Assembly (NCBI RefSeq): GCF_002934265.1
Contig: NZ_PTIX01000032.1
Coordinates: forward strand, 19,250 to 83,249
Direction of reading: 5' to 3'
DNA from: Actinokineospora auranticolor
Lineage (GTDB): Bacteria; Actinomycetota; Actinomycetes; Mycobacteriales; Pseudonocardiaceae
Length of the DNA stretch: 64,000 nt
How positions within the stretch are numbered: position 1 is the first letter of the stretch; every line of letters begins with the position of its first letter. This document shows positions 16,374 to 24,792 of this stretch, one piece after another. The notes beneath the pieces are model-generated. The model searched no databases, was not told where the DNA came from, and worked only from the letters and a program-made list of their open reading frames with translations. A program made the position numbers and the translations under genes.

Positions 16374-18109
16374 GACCCGGCGACCAGCTCGGTGGTGGCC
16401 GGGTCGACCGCGGCCAGGGCGCGGTGGATGCCGTCGCGGACGGACTCGGTGGACAGCTGCGAGGTGCGCAGCACGGCGACGCCGCTGTGCCGGTCGCGGT
16501 GGTCGGCGGACTCCAGCGCGAGCACCGGGGTGGCGACCAGCCGGGGGTCGCGGCGCATGCCCTCCAGGCAGTCGTCGGCGTGCGGGGCGGCCAGGTCGAG
16601 CACGAGCAGCCCGGGCGGTTCCGCGGCGGCCATCAGCACGGCGCCCGCGCCGTCGGAGGTCTCCCGCACGGATCCGACGAGCGGACCGACCACAGTGGTC
16701 AGTCGGGCACGGAGCGTGTCGTCCGCGGTGACCAGCAGCGCCGATCGGGGACGGGCCTGGGGACGCGGGGCCCGCAAAGGAAGTCGCACGGTCACCAGCG
16801 TGCCCCGCCCGGGCGTGCTCCGCAGATCGAGTGAACCGCCGAGCACCTCGATCAGTCCCTTGGCGTACGGCAGCCCGAGGCCGGTGCCCGCGCTCTTGGC
16901 CTGCAACGGGCCGGGCACCTGGTGGAACTCCTCGAAGACCTTGTCGACGTGCTCGGCGGGGATGCCGATGCCGGTGTCGGCGACGGTGAACTCCCAGTGC
17001 TCGCCGTCGCACGCGGCGGTGACCCGGACCTCGCCGCGCTCGGTGAACTTGAGCCCGTTGGACACCAGGTTGCGCAGGACGTGCCCGAGCAGCGTCTCGT
17101 CGGTGCGCGGCGGCGGCGCGTCGGGCAGGTCGTCGATCACCAGCGCCACCGCGCTGTCGCGGGTGATGGGCAGGAAACCGTCGCGCAGCCGGGCGAGCAG
17201 CAGCCGCGGGTCGACCTCGGTGTAGCGGGGTTCGAGCCTGCCGGACTCCGCCTTGGCCACGTCCAGCAGGTCGTTGACCAGGGTGAGCAGCGCGGTGCCG
17301 GAGCCGGTGATCACCTCCAGCTGCCTGCGCTGGTCGGCGGTGAGCGGGTCGGCGCCGGGGCCGAGCAGCAGCCGCGCGAGGCCGACGATCGAGTTGACCG
17401 GGGTGCGGACCTCGTGGCTCACATTGGACCAGAACCGGTTCTTGGCCTCGCTTGCTCGTCGCAGCTCGATACCCGTCTGGTCCAGTTCGGCATAGAGAGC
17501 CACCACGCCGCGGTTAGTCTCGTCGAGCTCTTCGGTCAACTCGCCATAGAGCGCGACAACACCGCGGTTGGTCTCTTCCAGTTCCGCGTTGAGGGTGAGT
17601 AGTTCCTCTTGCTTGCGCTCGAGGCTTTCCAACGTCAGAAGAAGTTCTTCGTTCTGCGCGCGCAGCTCGTCCGCAGCGTTGGTCTCCCCCAGACTGCCAA
17701 GAGCATCACGCAGCCGTACAAGTTCGTCTTGGCCCGGGTAGCCCATTCCGGCCGGGAGGCGTTTGGACACGCGCACCTCGACCCGGCCCCGGAAGTTCAC
17801 GACGCACACCTCGTCGAGCAGGCGTTCGGCGGTGGCCCAGCCGGGTTCGTCCACCGGCAGCCGGTCGACGCCGGTGCGCAGCCGCACGGTCAGCGCGGGC
17901 GAGGGCGCCGAGGTCACCGCGAACGCCGCCACCACCACGCGCTTCCCGGTGAGCAGCACGCGGCCCAGGTCGCTGAGCGCGGTGGCCACCCGGATCTGGT
18001 CCTGGGCCTCCAACCCGACCGCGCGGGCCGCCTCGCGGCCGCGCTGGCGCAGCAGGAACACGTCCTGCTCACCCGCCAGCGTCACCACCAGCAGCTCGTC
18101 CGCGCTCAT
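16370..18109 (-). CDS. hybrid sensor histidine kinase with N-terminal anti-sigma-like domain
   Basis: A 579-residue soluble kinase. Residues 1-120 resemble the RsbT/RsbW ATPase fold without clear nucleotide motifs. Residues 145-215 are a coiled coil that contains an 18-residue direct repeat (ETNRGVVALYGEL, then ETNRGVVALYAEL). The HisKA domain carries H232 in SNVSHEVRTP. The HATPase domain has N-box NLVSNGLKFT, DTGIGIP and GTGLGL. The last 120 residues form a receiver-like domain with a candidate Asp in LLVLDLAAPHADD. No membrane segment is present. Coupled to both neighbours by ATGA overlaps. It likely phosphorylates the downstream receiver-PP2C protein. Confidence 0.9.
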   Translation of the reverse strand: MSADELLVVTLAGEQDVFLLRQRGREAARAVGLEAQDQIRVATALSDLGRVLLTGKRVVVAAFAVTSAPSPALTVRLRTGVDRLPVDEPGWATAERLLDEVCVVNFRGRVEVRVSKRLPAGMGYPGQDELVRLRDALGSLGETNAADELRAQNEELLLTLESLERKQEELLTLNAELEETNRGVVALYGELTEELDETNRGVVALYAELDQTGIELRRASEAKNRFWSNVSHEVRTPVNSIVGLARLLLGPGADPLTADQRRQLEVITGSGTALLTLVNDLLDVAKAESGRLEPRYTEVDPRLLLARLRDGFLPITRDSAVALVIDDLPDAPPPRTDETLLGHVLRNLVSNGLKFTERGEVRVTAACDGEHWEFTVADTGIGIPAEHVDKVFEEFHQVPGPLQAKSAGTGLGLPYAKGLIEVLGGSLDLRSTPGRGTLVTVRLPLRAPRPQARPRSALLVTADDTLRARLTTVVGPLVGSVRETSDGAGAVLMAAAEPPGLLVLDLAAPHADDCLEGMRRDPRLVATPVLALESADHRDRHSGVAVLRTSQLSTESVRDGIHRALAAVDPATTELVAGS

Positions 18110-19128
18110 CGCGCACCCGGCTTGGCCACCACCACACTGGCGTCGTCGCGCCGCACACCGGCCTCCCGCAGCAGTTCCAGCCCGATCACCAAGGGGTCGG
18201 CCGACCACCGGACAACGGGGTCGACGCCCCAGCGGTCGTTGAGCCCGTCCGAGTGCATCACCACGACGGCACCGGGCGGTAGGTCGTAGGTGAACTCCCG
18301 GACCGTACGCGCCTGGTAACCGGCGACACCGGGCAGCGACACCAGGCCGTTCTTGCGCTCGGACACGACCGCGCCCGCGATGTTGCCCACACCCGCGTAC
18401 CGCAGGGTGCGCGCGGTCGGGTCCAGTTCGGCCACCGCGACCGCGCCGCCGCGGGTGCCCAGCATGGCGGTGTGCAGGCGCCGCACGACCCGCTCGGGCG
18501 GCGCCCAGTCGCCGTCGAGGAACGCGCGCACGGCGGCCCGGGACGCCGACGCGGCCAGCGGTCCGTGGCCCGCGCCGTCGCAGAGCATGAGCAGCAGCCG
18601 GTCGCCGTCCCGGCGGATGGCGTAGGCGTCGCCGCAGACCTCCTCGCCCGCGATCGGCTTGGTGACGCCGATGGCGAACCCGGGGGTGGGGACGGTGCGG
18701 CGGTCCGGGCCGAAGCGGGCGGCGAGGACGGTGCCGTCGGGGGTGGAGCGCAGCGAGCAGACATCGGCGAGCCTGCGCACCGCGCCGAGACCGATGCCCA
18801 GCGTGCCGGTGGTGGAGTGGCCGTCCAGGAAAGCCAGTTCCGTGTCCGGGATGCCGGGGCCGTTGTCGACCGCGGCCACCTCGATCTCGGCGTGGTCGGC
18901 CGTGCGCAACGCACGCAGCAGCAGCACGCCCTGGTCGGCGTGCTTGCACAGGTTCGTGGCGATCTCCGTCACCGCGATCCCCACCTCGGCGGCGCGGGAC
19001 CCCGGGAACGCCAACCGCTCGGCGAGGTTCGCCACCGCGCGCCGGGCGGCGCCCACGGCGGACAGCTCCTCCACCGGCAGCCAGATGACGTCCTCCGCGG
19101 TGGGCAGGTGGTCGGTCCCCGCGCTCAC
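18106..19128 (-). CDS. HATPase-PP2C protein (RsbT/RsbX-like fusion)
   Basis: A 340-residue cytoplasmic protein. The N-terminal half is an RsbT/RsbW-type ATPase (TEIATNLCKHA N-box, DNGPGIPD, GLGAVRRL). The C-terminal half is a SpoIIE/PP2C phosphatase (CGDAYAI, LCDGAGHGPLA, MHSDGLND, DDASVVV). This matches the feedback phosphatase position (RsbX) of stressosome operons, with an added ATPase domain. GTG 19128 overlaps the rsbT stop as GTGA and is preferred over an ATG nine bases upstream. It probably resets phosphorylated RsbR/RsbS. Confidence 0.87.
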   Translation of the reverse strand: MSAGTDHLPTAEDVIWLPVEELSAVGAARRAVANLAERLAFPGSRAAEVGIAVTEIATNLCKHADQGVLLLRALRTADHAEIEVAAVDNGPGIPDTELAFLDGHSTTGTLGIGLGAVRRLADVCSLRSTPDGTVLAARFGPDRRTVPTPGFAIGVTKPIAGEEVCGDAYAIRRDGDRLLLMLCDGAGHGPLAASASRAAVRAFLDGDWAPPERVVRRLHTAMLGTRGGAVAVAELDPTARTLRYAGVGNIAGAVVSERKNGLVSLPGVAGYQARTVREFTYDLPPGAVVVMHSDGLNDRWGVDPVVRWSADPLVIGLELLREAGVRRDDASVVVAKPGAR

Positions 19129-19535
19129 CGGGACCACTTGACGACGGTCACCGTGGTGCCCTGGCCCGCCCCGGTGTCGAGGGTGAACTCGTCGACCAGC
19201 CTGCGCGCGCCGCTGAGCCCCAGGCCCATGCCCCGGCCGCTGGTCCAGCCGTCGGTGAGGGCGAGGTCGACGTCGGGGATGCCGGGGCCGTCGTCCTGGA
19301 AGCTGGCGCGCACACCCGACCGCCGCCCCTCGGTGAGGAACTCGACCACCGCCGTGCCACCGCCGCCGTAGGTGAGGGTGTTGCGGGCCAGCTCGCTGGT
19401 GGCGGTGACCAGCTTGGTCTGGTCGACCAGCGACAGCTTCGCCTTCTGCGCGTAGGACCGCACCGCCTGCCGGACCCGCACGACGTCCTCGTCGGCGGTG
19501 ATCGGGATCTCCTCCCGCGCGGCCGGCGGGGTCAC
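19125..19535 (-). CDS. rsbT: stressosome switch kinase RsbT
   Basis: A 136-residue GHKL-ATPase protein. It has the N-box ELARNTLTYGGGG, the G1 box DDGPGIPD and the lid GRGMGLGLSGARRL. RsbT phosphorylates RsbS and RsbR in the stressosome, then leaves the complex to activate a downstream partner (an RsbU-type phosphatase or cyclase). GTG 19535 overlaps the rsbS stop (GTGA). The order rsbR-rsbS-rsbT is the canonical RST module. Confidence 0.93.
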   Translation of the reverse strand: MTPPAAREEIPITADEDVVRVRQAVRSYAQKAKLSLVDQTKLVTATSELARNTLTYGGGGTAVVEFLTEGRRSGVRASFQDDGPGIPDVDLALTDGWTSGRGMGLGLSGARRLVDEFTLDTGAGQGTTVTVVKWSR

Positions 19536-19900
19536 CGGTCGGTCCGGTCCCCGAGGGCGGCGAGGATGGCCAGGCCCTTCTCCAGGTCGAGGGCCGTGCG
19601 GACCTCGCCGAGGGTCAGACCGAGTTCCACGAGCGTGATCGCGACCGCCGGGCGCATGCCGACCACCACGGTCTCGGCGTCGAAGAGCCGGGAGGTGGCG
19701 GCGATGGTGGCGAACATGCGACCGATGAAGGAGTCGACGATGTCGACCGCGGAGATGTCGAGGATGACGCCGCGGGCGCCGGACGAGCAGATCTTCTCGG
19801 CCAGGTCCTCCTGCAGCGCGAGCACGTCGCGGTCCTGCAGGTCGATCTGGATGGACGCGAGCAGCACGTCACCGATCTTGAGGATGGGGATGCGTTCCAC
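19532..19900 (-). CDS. rsbS: stressosome scaffold protein RsbS
   Basis: A 122-residue STAS protein forming the core of the stressosome with RsbR. The phospho-acceptor is S57 in VDSFIGR, at the position of B. subtilis Ser59. The GMRPAVAITLVELG stretch is the conserved STAS second half. Start GTG 19900 lies 3 nt after the rsbR stop, so the genes are co-translated. Confidence 0.93.
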   Translation of the reverse strand: MERIPILKIGDVLLASIQIDLQDRDVLALQEDLAEKICSSGARGVILDISAVDIVDSFIGRMFATIAATSRLFDAETVVVGMRPAVAITLVELGLTLGEVRTALDLEKGLAILAALGDRTDR

Positions 19901-19903
19901 GGC

Positions 19904-20752
19904 TCACCCGCGCCCGGAGGAGATGGTGACGCCGGACCGGGTCAGCGCGTGCCGCAGCGCGTCGGCCAGCGTGGCCTTGGTGGTGATGTCGCCGAACTCG
20001 ATGCCGAGGCCGACGATGGTCTGCGCGATGTGCGGCCGGATGCCCGAGATGGTGCACTCCGCGCCCATCAGCCGGGCCGCCATGACGGTCTTGAGCAGGT
20101 GCTGGGCGACCTGGGTGTCCACGGCGAGCACGCCGGTGATGTCGATGATGGCGTGCTCGGCGCCGCTGCCGACCAGCGACTCCAGCAGCTTCTCCATCAC
20201 GACCTGGGTGCGCGCGGAGTCCAGGGTGCCGACCAGCGGCACGGCCAGCACGCCCTCCCACACCTTGACCACCGGGGTGGTCAGCTCCAGCAGCTGCTCG
20301 GCCTGCTCGTCGATGACCTCCTCGCGGGCCTTGGCGTAGGTCTCGAAGGTCAGCAGGCCGAGGGCGTCGAGCAGCAGCGAGAAGGCGAGGACCTCGCGCA
20401 GGTCGCCCTCGATCTCGGCGCGGTCGACGAGCTCGAACAGGGCCTGCTTGAGGGTGAACACCCCGACCGCGGTCTCCGTCGGGGTGAACCCGGAGCGGGC
20501 GCGGTGGCGCGACATGTCCGACAGCAGGGCCCGGACCTCGGCGTAGGGCTCGGACTGGAGGTCGCGGCTACCGCTCTCGACGGCGGCGACGAGGGCGCGG
20601 AAGAGCTCGGTCAGCTCCCGTTCGAGCTCGGCGACGGTGAGCCTGCCGCGCAGTGGCGCGGCGGCCAGCTCGATCCACCGCCTGGTCAGCGCCCCGGTGC
20701 CGGCGCGCAGCAGAGCGGCCAGGTTGTCCGTGGGCTCTGGTCCAGTGGTCAT
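19904..20752 (-). CDS. rsbR: stressosome sensor RsbR
   Basis: A 282-residue protein. Residues 10-145 form a helical, non-haem globin-like sensor domain. After a linker helix, residues 160-282 form a STAS domain. Both phosphorylatable threonines of RsbR paralogues are kept: T213 in AVDTQVAQ and T245 in HIAQTIVGLG. ATG 20752 has a strong GAGGAGG ribosome site 5 nt upstream. First gene of a six-gene operon running to 14,832. The sensed signal is unknown because the sensor domain has no recognisable cofactor motif. Confidence 0.9.
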   Translation of the reverse strand: MTTGPEPTDNLAALLRAGTGALTRRWIELAAAPLRGRLTVAELERELTELFRALVAAVESGSRDLQSEPYAEVRALLSDMSRHRARSGFTPTETAVGVFTLKQALFELVDRAEIEGDLREVLAFSLLLDALGLLTFETYAKAREEVIDEQAEQLLELTTPVVKVWEGVLAVPLVGTLDSARTQVVMEKLLESLVGSGAEHAIIDITGVLAVDTQVAQHLLKTVMAARLMGAECTISGIRPHIAQTIVGLGIEFGDITTKATLADALRHALTRSGVTISSGRG

Positions 20753-21098
20753 GGTGCCTCCTCTTCCGGACGACCGGCGGAGCCTATGCCGCCCGTCGTC
20801 CGCCTCGTCGCGCCCGCACCGCCTGTCCGGGCGAGGTAAACCCGACCGTCCACTGACGGGCGCAGGGAGGTCTGCCGACCCACACGGAACCGCCCGTCAG
20901 CGGGGGCTGCGTGCTCAACCTCTTCGCCGGTCGGCGCCAGCCTAGTCACCCACTCCGGGGAACCACACGGCGGTGCGAACGTCCGCACGGCGGGTGATCG
21001 GACGGGCACGAGGGGGCACCACGCGGGCTCGGCGGGGCCGGGCGTGGTGGTATCTGTGGCATGACGCGGAGCGCGCCCGACCGGGCGGTGGCGGGGCG
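20753..21098. other. divergent promoter region between rsbR and an FAD oxidoreductase
   Basis: About 345 bp. It must hold the rsbR operon promoter on the minus strand, but I found no convincing -10/-35 or SigF box there. On the plus strand an ATG at 21,061 opens a 13-codon frame whose TGA overlaps the oxidoreductase ATG (ATGA). No RNA gene or repeat is visible. Confidence 0.4.
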
Positions 21099-22681
21099 AT
21101 GACGGCGGACGCGGTCGTCATCGGCAGCGGGCCCAACGGGCTGGTCGCGGCGAACCTGCTGGCCGACGCCGGGTGGTCGGTCGTGGTCTTGGAGGCGGCC
21201 GGCGCGCCGGGCGGGACGGCCCGGACCGCGGCGGTGACCGTGCCCGGGTTCCGCCACGACCTCTACAGCGCCTTCCACCCGCTGGCGGCGGCGTCGCCGG
21301 TCATCGGCGACCTCGGCCTGGACGCGTTCGGGCTGCGGTGGCGGCACGCGCCCGCCGTGCTCGCGCACGTGCTGCCGGACGACCGGGCCGTGCTGCTCTC
21401 CCGCGACCTGGACCGGGACCGCCGAGTCGGTCGACGCCTTCGCCGCGGGCGACGGGGCCGCGTGCCGGCGGGAGTTCGACCGCTACCGGCTGCTCCGCGA
21501 CGACCTGCTGGACGCCCTGTTGCGCCCGTTCCCGCCGGTCCGCGCGGGCCTGGGCCTGCTGGGCGCTCGGGGTCGGTGACGCGCTGCGCGCCGCCCGGGT
21601 GCTGGCCATGCCGGTGCGCCGCTTCGGCGAAGAGCGGTTCGCCGGTGAGGGCGCGCGGGTCCTGCTGACCGGCAACGCGATGCACGCCGACCTGGGCCCG
21701 AACCAGGCCGGTGGCGCGGTGTTCGGCTGGCTGCTGGCGATGCTCGGGCAGGACGTCGGGTTCCCGGCGCCCGAGGGCGGCGCGGGCGCGATCACCGACG
21801 CCCTGGTGGCCCGGCTGCGCGCCCGCGGCGGCACGCTGGAGTGCGGGCGCCGGGTGGCGCGGGTGCTGGTCGCGGGCGGCAAGGCGGTCGGGGTGCGGAC
21901 CGCGGACGGCGACGTGGTGCGCGCGGGGCGGGCCGTGCTGGCCGACGTGCCCGCGCCCGCGCTGTACCTCGACCTGCTCGACCCGGCCGCGCTGCCTGCC
22001 CGGTTCGTCGCCGACGTCCGCCGCGTCGACTGGGACGACGCCACGATCAAGCTCGACTGGGCGCTGTCTGGCCCGATCCCCTGGTCGGCCGCGGAGCCGC
22101 AGCTGGCCGGGACCGTCCACCTCGGTGTGGACAGCGACGGGTTCGTGGGCGTGGACGCCGACCTGGGCCGGACCCGGGTGCCCGCGGAACCGTTCCTGCT
22201 GATGGGGCAGATGACCACGGCGGACCCGACGCGCTCGCCCGCAGGCACCGAGTCGGTCTGGCTCTACAGCCACGTGCCGCGCGGCGGGCACTGGCCGGTC
22301 GAGCGGGTCCGCGAGTGGGCCGACCGGGTCGAGGCGGTGGTGGAGCGGCACACGCCGGGGTTCCGCGACCTGGTGGTCGGCCGGGTGGCCTCGGGGCCGC
22401 GGGAGTTGGAGGGCGGGAACCCGGGCCTGGTCGGCGGGGCGGTCAACTCGGGTACCGCGGGCGTGCACCAGCAGTTGGTGTTCCGCCCCACACCGGGCCT
22501 GGCGCGCGCGGACACGCCGGTGGAGCGCCTGTTCCTGGCGAGCGCGTCGGCGCATCCCGGCGGTGGTGTGCACGGTGCCCCGGGGGCCAACGCGGCGCGT
22601 GCCGCGTTGGCGTCGCGGTCTTGGTACGGCCCGGCTTGCCGGGCGGGCATGCGCGCGGTGAGCCGGACCTTGCACGGGTGA
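21099..22681 (+). pseudogene. FAD-dependent phytoene-dehydrogenase-like oxidoreductase with two frameshifts
   Basis: The product would be about 525 residues of the CrtI/PYROXD2-like flavoprotein family. The N-terminal dinucleotide site is VVIGSGPNGLVAANLL with a VVVLEA strand end. Conserved late motifs include GGGVHGAPGANAA. The reading frame changes twice. The start lies in frame 3 up to about 21,418. A middle part (AESVDAFAAGD to LLRPFPPVRAGLGLL) follows in frame 1. From about 21,560 the protein continues in frame 2 to TGA 22,681. Each change equals one extra base in a G run. It is either a young pseudogene or carries assembly errors; the coding sequence between shifts is otherwise well kept. 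Confidence 0.8.
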
Positions 22682-22684
22682 GGG

Positions 22685-23356
22685 TCAGGCCGGTTTCGCC
22701 AGTACACGGTGGACAGCGGTAAGGACGTTGTCGGGGAGCAGGCGCGCGGCTGCGGCGGCCAGGCGGTTGGCCGGAGACGCAGGGGTGACGTGCGGCCTAC
22801 CGCGCATTGCGGCGGCGAAGGCCGCAGCGGCGGAGTCTTCGACGAGGGCGTCGGTGGGGCCTAGGGCGGTGACCGTGACTCCGGTGCCACGGAGTTCCTC
22901 GCGCAGGGACAGGGCGTAGGAGTGTGTGAACGCCGTAGTGGCGTTGTGGACCGACTGGTGTGGGCCGGGGGCCGGGGTCGGTGAGGTGAACAGAACGCGC
23001 CCGTAGGCGCGGTCGATCATGCCGGGGACGAGGAGCTTGGCCAGGTGCACGGTGGCGCGGACGTCGAGGTCGACCATGGCGAGGTGGTCGGTGAGGGCCG
23101 TGCCGGTGTTGATGGCGAGCGCGGCGGGTACGCCCAGTTCGGTGGCCCGCGCGGCCAAGGCCTCGACGTTGCCCGGCTGTCTCAGGTCGAGGCGCACCGC
23201 CTCCACGCGCGGCCCCAGCCGGGTGGCGGTGATGCCCGGTTCGTCGGCCACCGCGAGGACGCGGAAGTCGTGCTCGGCGAACTGGCGGGCCAGTTCGTGG
23301 CCGATACCGCGGGCGGCGCCGGTGACCACGGCGAGTGGGGGTCTGCTGCTTTTCAC
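22685..23356 (-). CDS. short-chain dehydrogenase-like protein with altered catalytic residues
   Basis: A 223-residue Rossmann protein of the classical SDR family. The cofactor loop TGAARGIG (12-19), D57 and an NTG (83-85) in place of NAG are present. However, the Tyr-x3-Lys active site reads His137-Asn-Ala-Thr-Thr141, and the structural Asn of the tetrad aligns with Asp98. S125 may be kept. It may therefore bind a nucleotide without SDR chemistry. GTG 23356 follows GGAGAGG by 7 nt. It is convergent with the frameshifted flavoprotein and divergent from the channel-like gene. Confidence 0.85.
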   Translation of the reverse strand: MKSSRPPLAVVTGAARGIGHELARQFAEHDFRVLAVADEPGITATRLGPRVEAVRLDLRQPGNVEALAARATELGVPAALAINTGTALTDHLAMVDLDVRATVHLAKLLVPGMIDRAYGRVLFTSPTPAPGPHQSVHNATTAFTHSYALSLREELRGTGVTVTALGPTDALVEDSAAAAFAAAMRGRPHVTPASPANRLAAAAARLLPDNVLTAVHRVLAKPA

Positions 23357-23460
23357 GGGTACCTCTCCGGTCGTGGGTATCGGGACGGGTCGCGGTCGCG
23401 ACCGCTCGGTCATGGTGACCCGGGCGCGGACGGCGGCCAACTCGGCGGGTTGTCCCTGCC

Positions 23461-23494
23461 CGGTAGCTACCCGGCTGGGGCGTCGGACAATCGC
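23461..23494 (-). promoter_or_regulatory. weak SigF-like promoter candidate for the SDR gene
   Basis: On the minus strand GATT, 16 nt, GGGTAG about 110 bp upstream of GTG 23356. It fits GNNT-N14-16-GGGTA loosely. Low-information match. Confidence 0.2.
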
Positions 23495-23628
23495 GGGTCG
23501 GTTTCACGCTGCGCTGCGGAGGTCCACCCGGGTGGGTGTCACCCACCGGTTTCTCCCGGGGTGTGGGAACGCCGCGGTGGCGAGATGCTCGGGTGACCAG
23601 TCCACCGATCAGCCCTAGGGAGGCGCCG

Positions 23629-24549
23629 ATGGCCGCGACCGACGTGGCCGCCGTCGACATCGGAGCGGGGTTCTCCGACGCGTGGCGGATGGTCATCACC
23701 TTCGTGCCCCGGCTGCTGGGGTTCCTGCTCGTTCTGGCGGTCGGCTACTTCATCGCGAAGTTCGCCGCCCGCGTGGTGGTCCGGGTGCTGCAACGGGTCG
23801 GGTTCGACCAGGTGGCGCACCGCGGCGGGGTGAACCGGGTGCTCGCCCGGTCCCGCTACGACGCCAAGGACATCGTGGCGAAGATGGTCTACTACGCGAT
23901 CCTGCTGCTGACGTTGCAGGTGGCGTTCGGGGTGTGGGGCGCGAACCCGATCTCGGCGCTGCTCACCGACATCGTGGCCTGGCTGCCCAAGGCGGCGGTG
24001 GCGGTGCTGATCGTGGTGGTGGCCGCGGCCATCGCCCGGGCGGTGCGGGACTTCGTCTCCAACGTCCTCAGTGGCCTCTCCTACGGGCGGACGCTGGGGA
24101 CCGCCGCGTCGGTGTTCATCACGGCGTTGGGGATCATCGCGGCGCTGAACCAGATCGGTGTGGCCACGACGGTCACCACGCCGGTGTTGATCACCGTGCT
24201 GGCCACCGCGGGCGGTATCGCGGTGGTCGGGGTCGGGGGTGGGCTGATCCGGCCGATGCAGAGCCGGTGGGAGGGGTGGCTGGATCGGGCGGGGCAGGAG
24301 ATCCCCCGGATGCGGGAAAGCATGGAGACCCATCCGACGATGAACCCGTTGCGGGAGCCCGCGTACAGCGCGGCGGCGCAGGGGGCGGGGCAGATGCAGT
24401 CCGGTCAGATGCCGTCCGGCCAGATGCAGTCCGGGCAGTATCCGGCTCCGGGGCCGATGTACGGGGGGCCGATTCCGCCGCAGCCGCCGCCCGGGTATCC
24501 GTACCACCAGCAGATGCCGCCGTATGGGCAGCCGCCGCAGGGGCGGTGA
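23629..24549 (+). CDS. membrane protein with conserved TM-helix repeats (mechanosensitive-channel-like)
   Basis: A 306-residue integral membrane protein. It has hydrophobic segments at about 25-50, 90-110, 120-145, 165-185 and 195-215, with the repeated pattern of CmpX/'TM_helix' proteins (ALNQIGVATTVTTPVLITVL, then GGIAVVGVGGGLI). The C-terminal 90 residues are a flexible Gln/Pro/Gly tail with three near-perfect copies of GQM(Q/P)SG, probably cytosolic. ATG 23629 has TAGGGAGG 6 nt upstream. Function in ion flux or osmotic protection is inferred from relatives. Confidence 0.8.
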   Translation: MAATDVAAVDIGAGFSDAWRMVITFVPRLLGFLLVLAVGYFIAKFAARVVVRVLQRVGFDQVAHRGGVNRVLARSRYDAKDIVAKMVYYAILLLTLQVAFGVWGANPISALLTDIVAWLPKAAVAVLIVVVAAAIARAVRDFVSNVLSGLSYGRTLGTAASVFITALGIIAALNQIGVATTVTTPVLITVLATAGGIAVVGVGGGLIRPMQSRWEGWLDRAGQEIPRMRESMETHPTMNPLREPAYSAAAQGAGQMQSGQMPSGQMQSGQYPAPGPMYGGPIPPQPPPGYPYHQQMPPYGQPPQGR

Positions 24550-24556
24550 GGGATTG

Positions 24557-24586
24557 AACGGGGCGTGGCCTGGGCCACGCCCCGTT
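24557..24586 (+). terminator. intrinsic terminator
   Basis: A 14-bp perfect stem (AACGGGGCGTGGCC with its complement) followed by TTTT, 7 bp after the stop of the channel-like gene. It may also serve the convergent katE transcript. Confidence 0.85.
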
Positions 24587-24792
24587 TTGCTGTCTGGGGT
24601 CTTGCGGGTCAGCGGTGACGTAATAGGACTCCGACGCCACCGGAGAGGGGCAACTCGTGGCGGACGGCCACCAGGACGGCGCCCACCGCCACGGCCGCGG
24701 CAGGGAGTTCGGTGAAGTCCGAGAGGCCCACGACCGCGGGTGAGCGGGCGCCGAGACTTGGTGGGGCGGGGCGGTCGCCGTCCGCTTGGTGG
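24587..24792. other. intergenic region downstream of katE
   Basis: About 200 bp between two convergent genes. On the minus strand, one frame right after the katE stop reads as plausible protein (a hydrophobic PAAAVAVGAVLVAV stretch ending LLRHR) to a TGA near 24,616. Its only start, a GTG near 24,735, lacks a ribosome site. It could be a 40-residue peptide or a relic. Confidence 0.3.

Noticed and set aside
16370..18109. Longer kinase start inside the HATPase-PP2C gene
   Set aside because: The frame upstream of ATG 18109 is shadow sequence over a well-supported gene, and the ATGA overlap fits the operon pattern.
21061..21102. 13-codon leader peptide before the flavoprotein gene
   Set aside because: The ATGA overlap is real, but there is no ribosome site in front of ATG 21061, so translation is not supported.
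23541..23590. SigF promoter before the channel-like gene
   Set aside because: GGTTTC and a GGGAAC-like element occur, but their spacing is about 12 nt, outside the accepted range.
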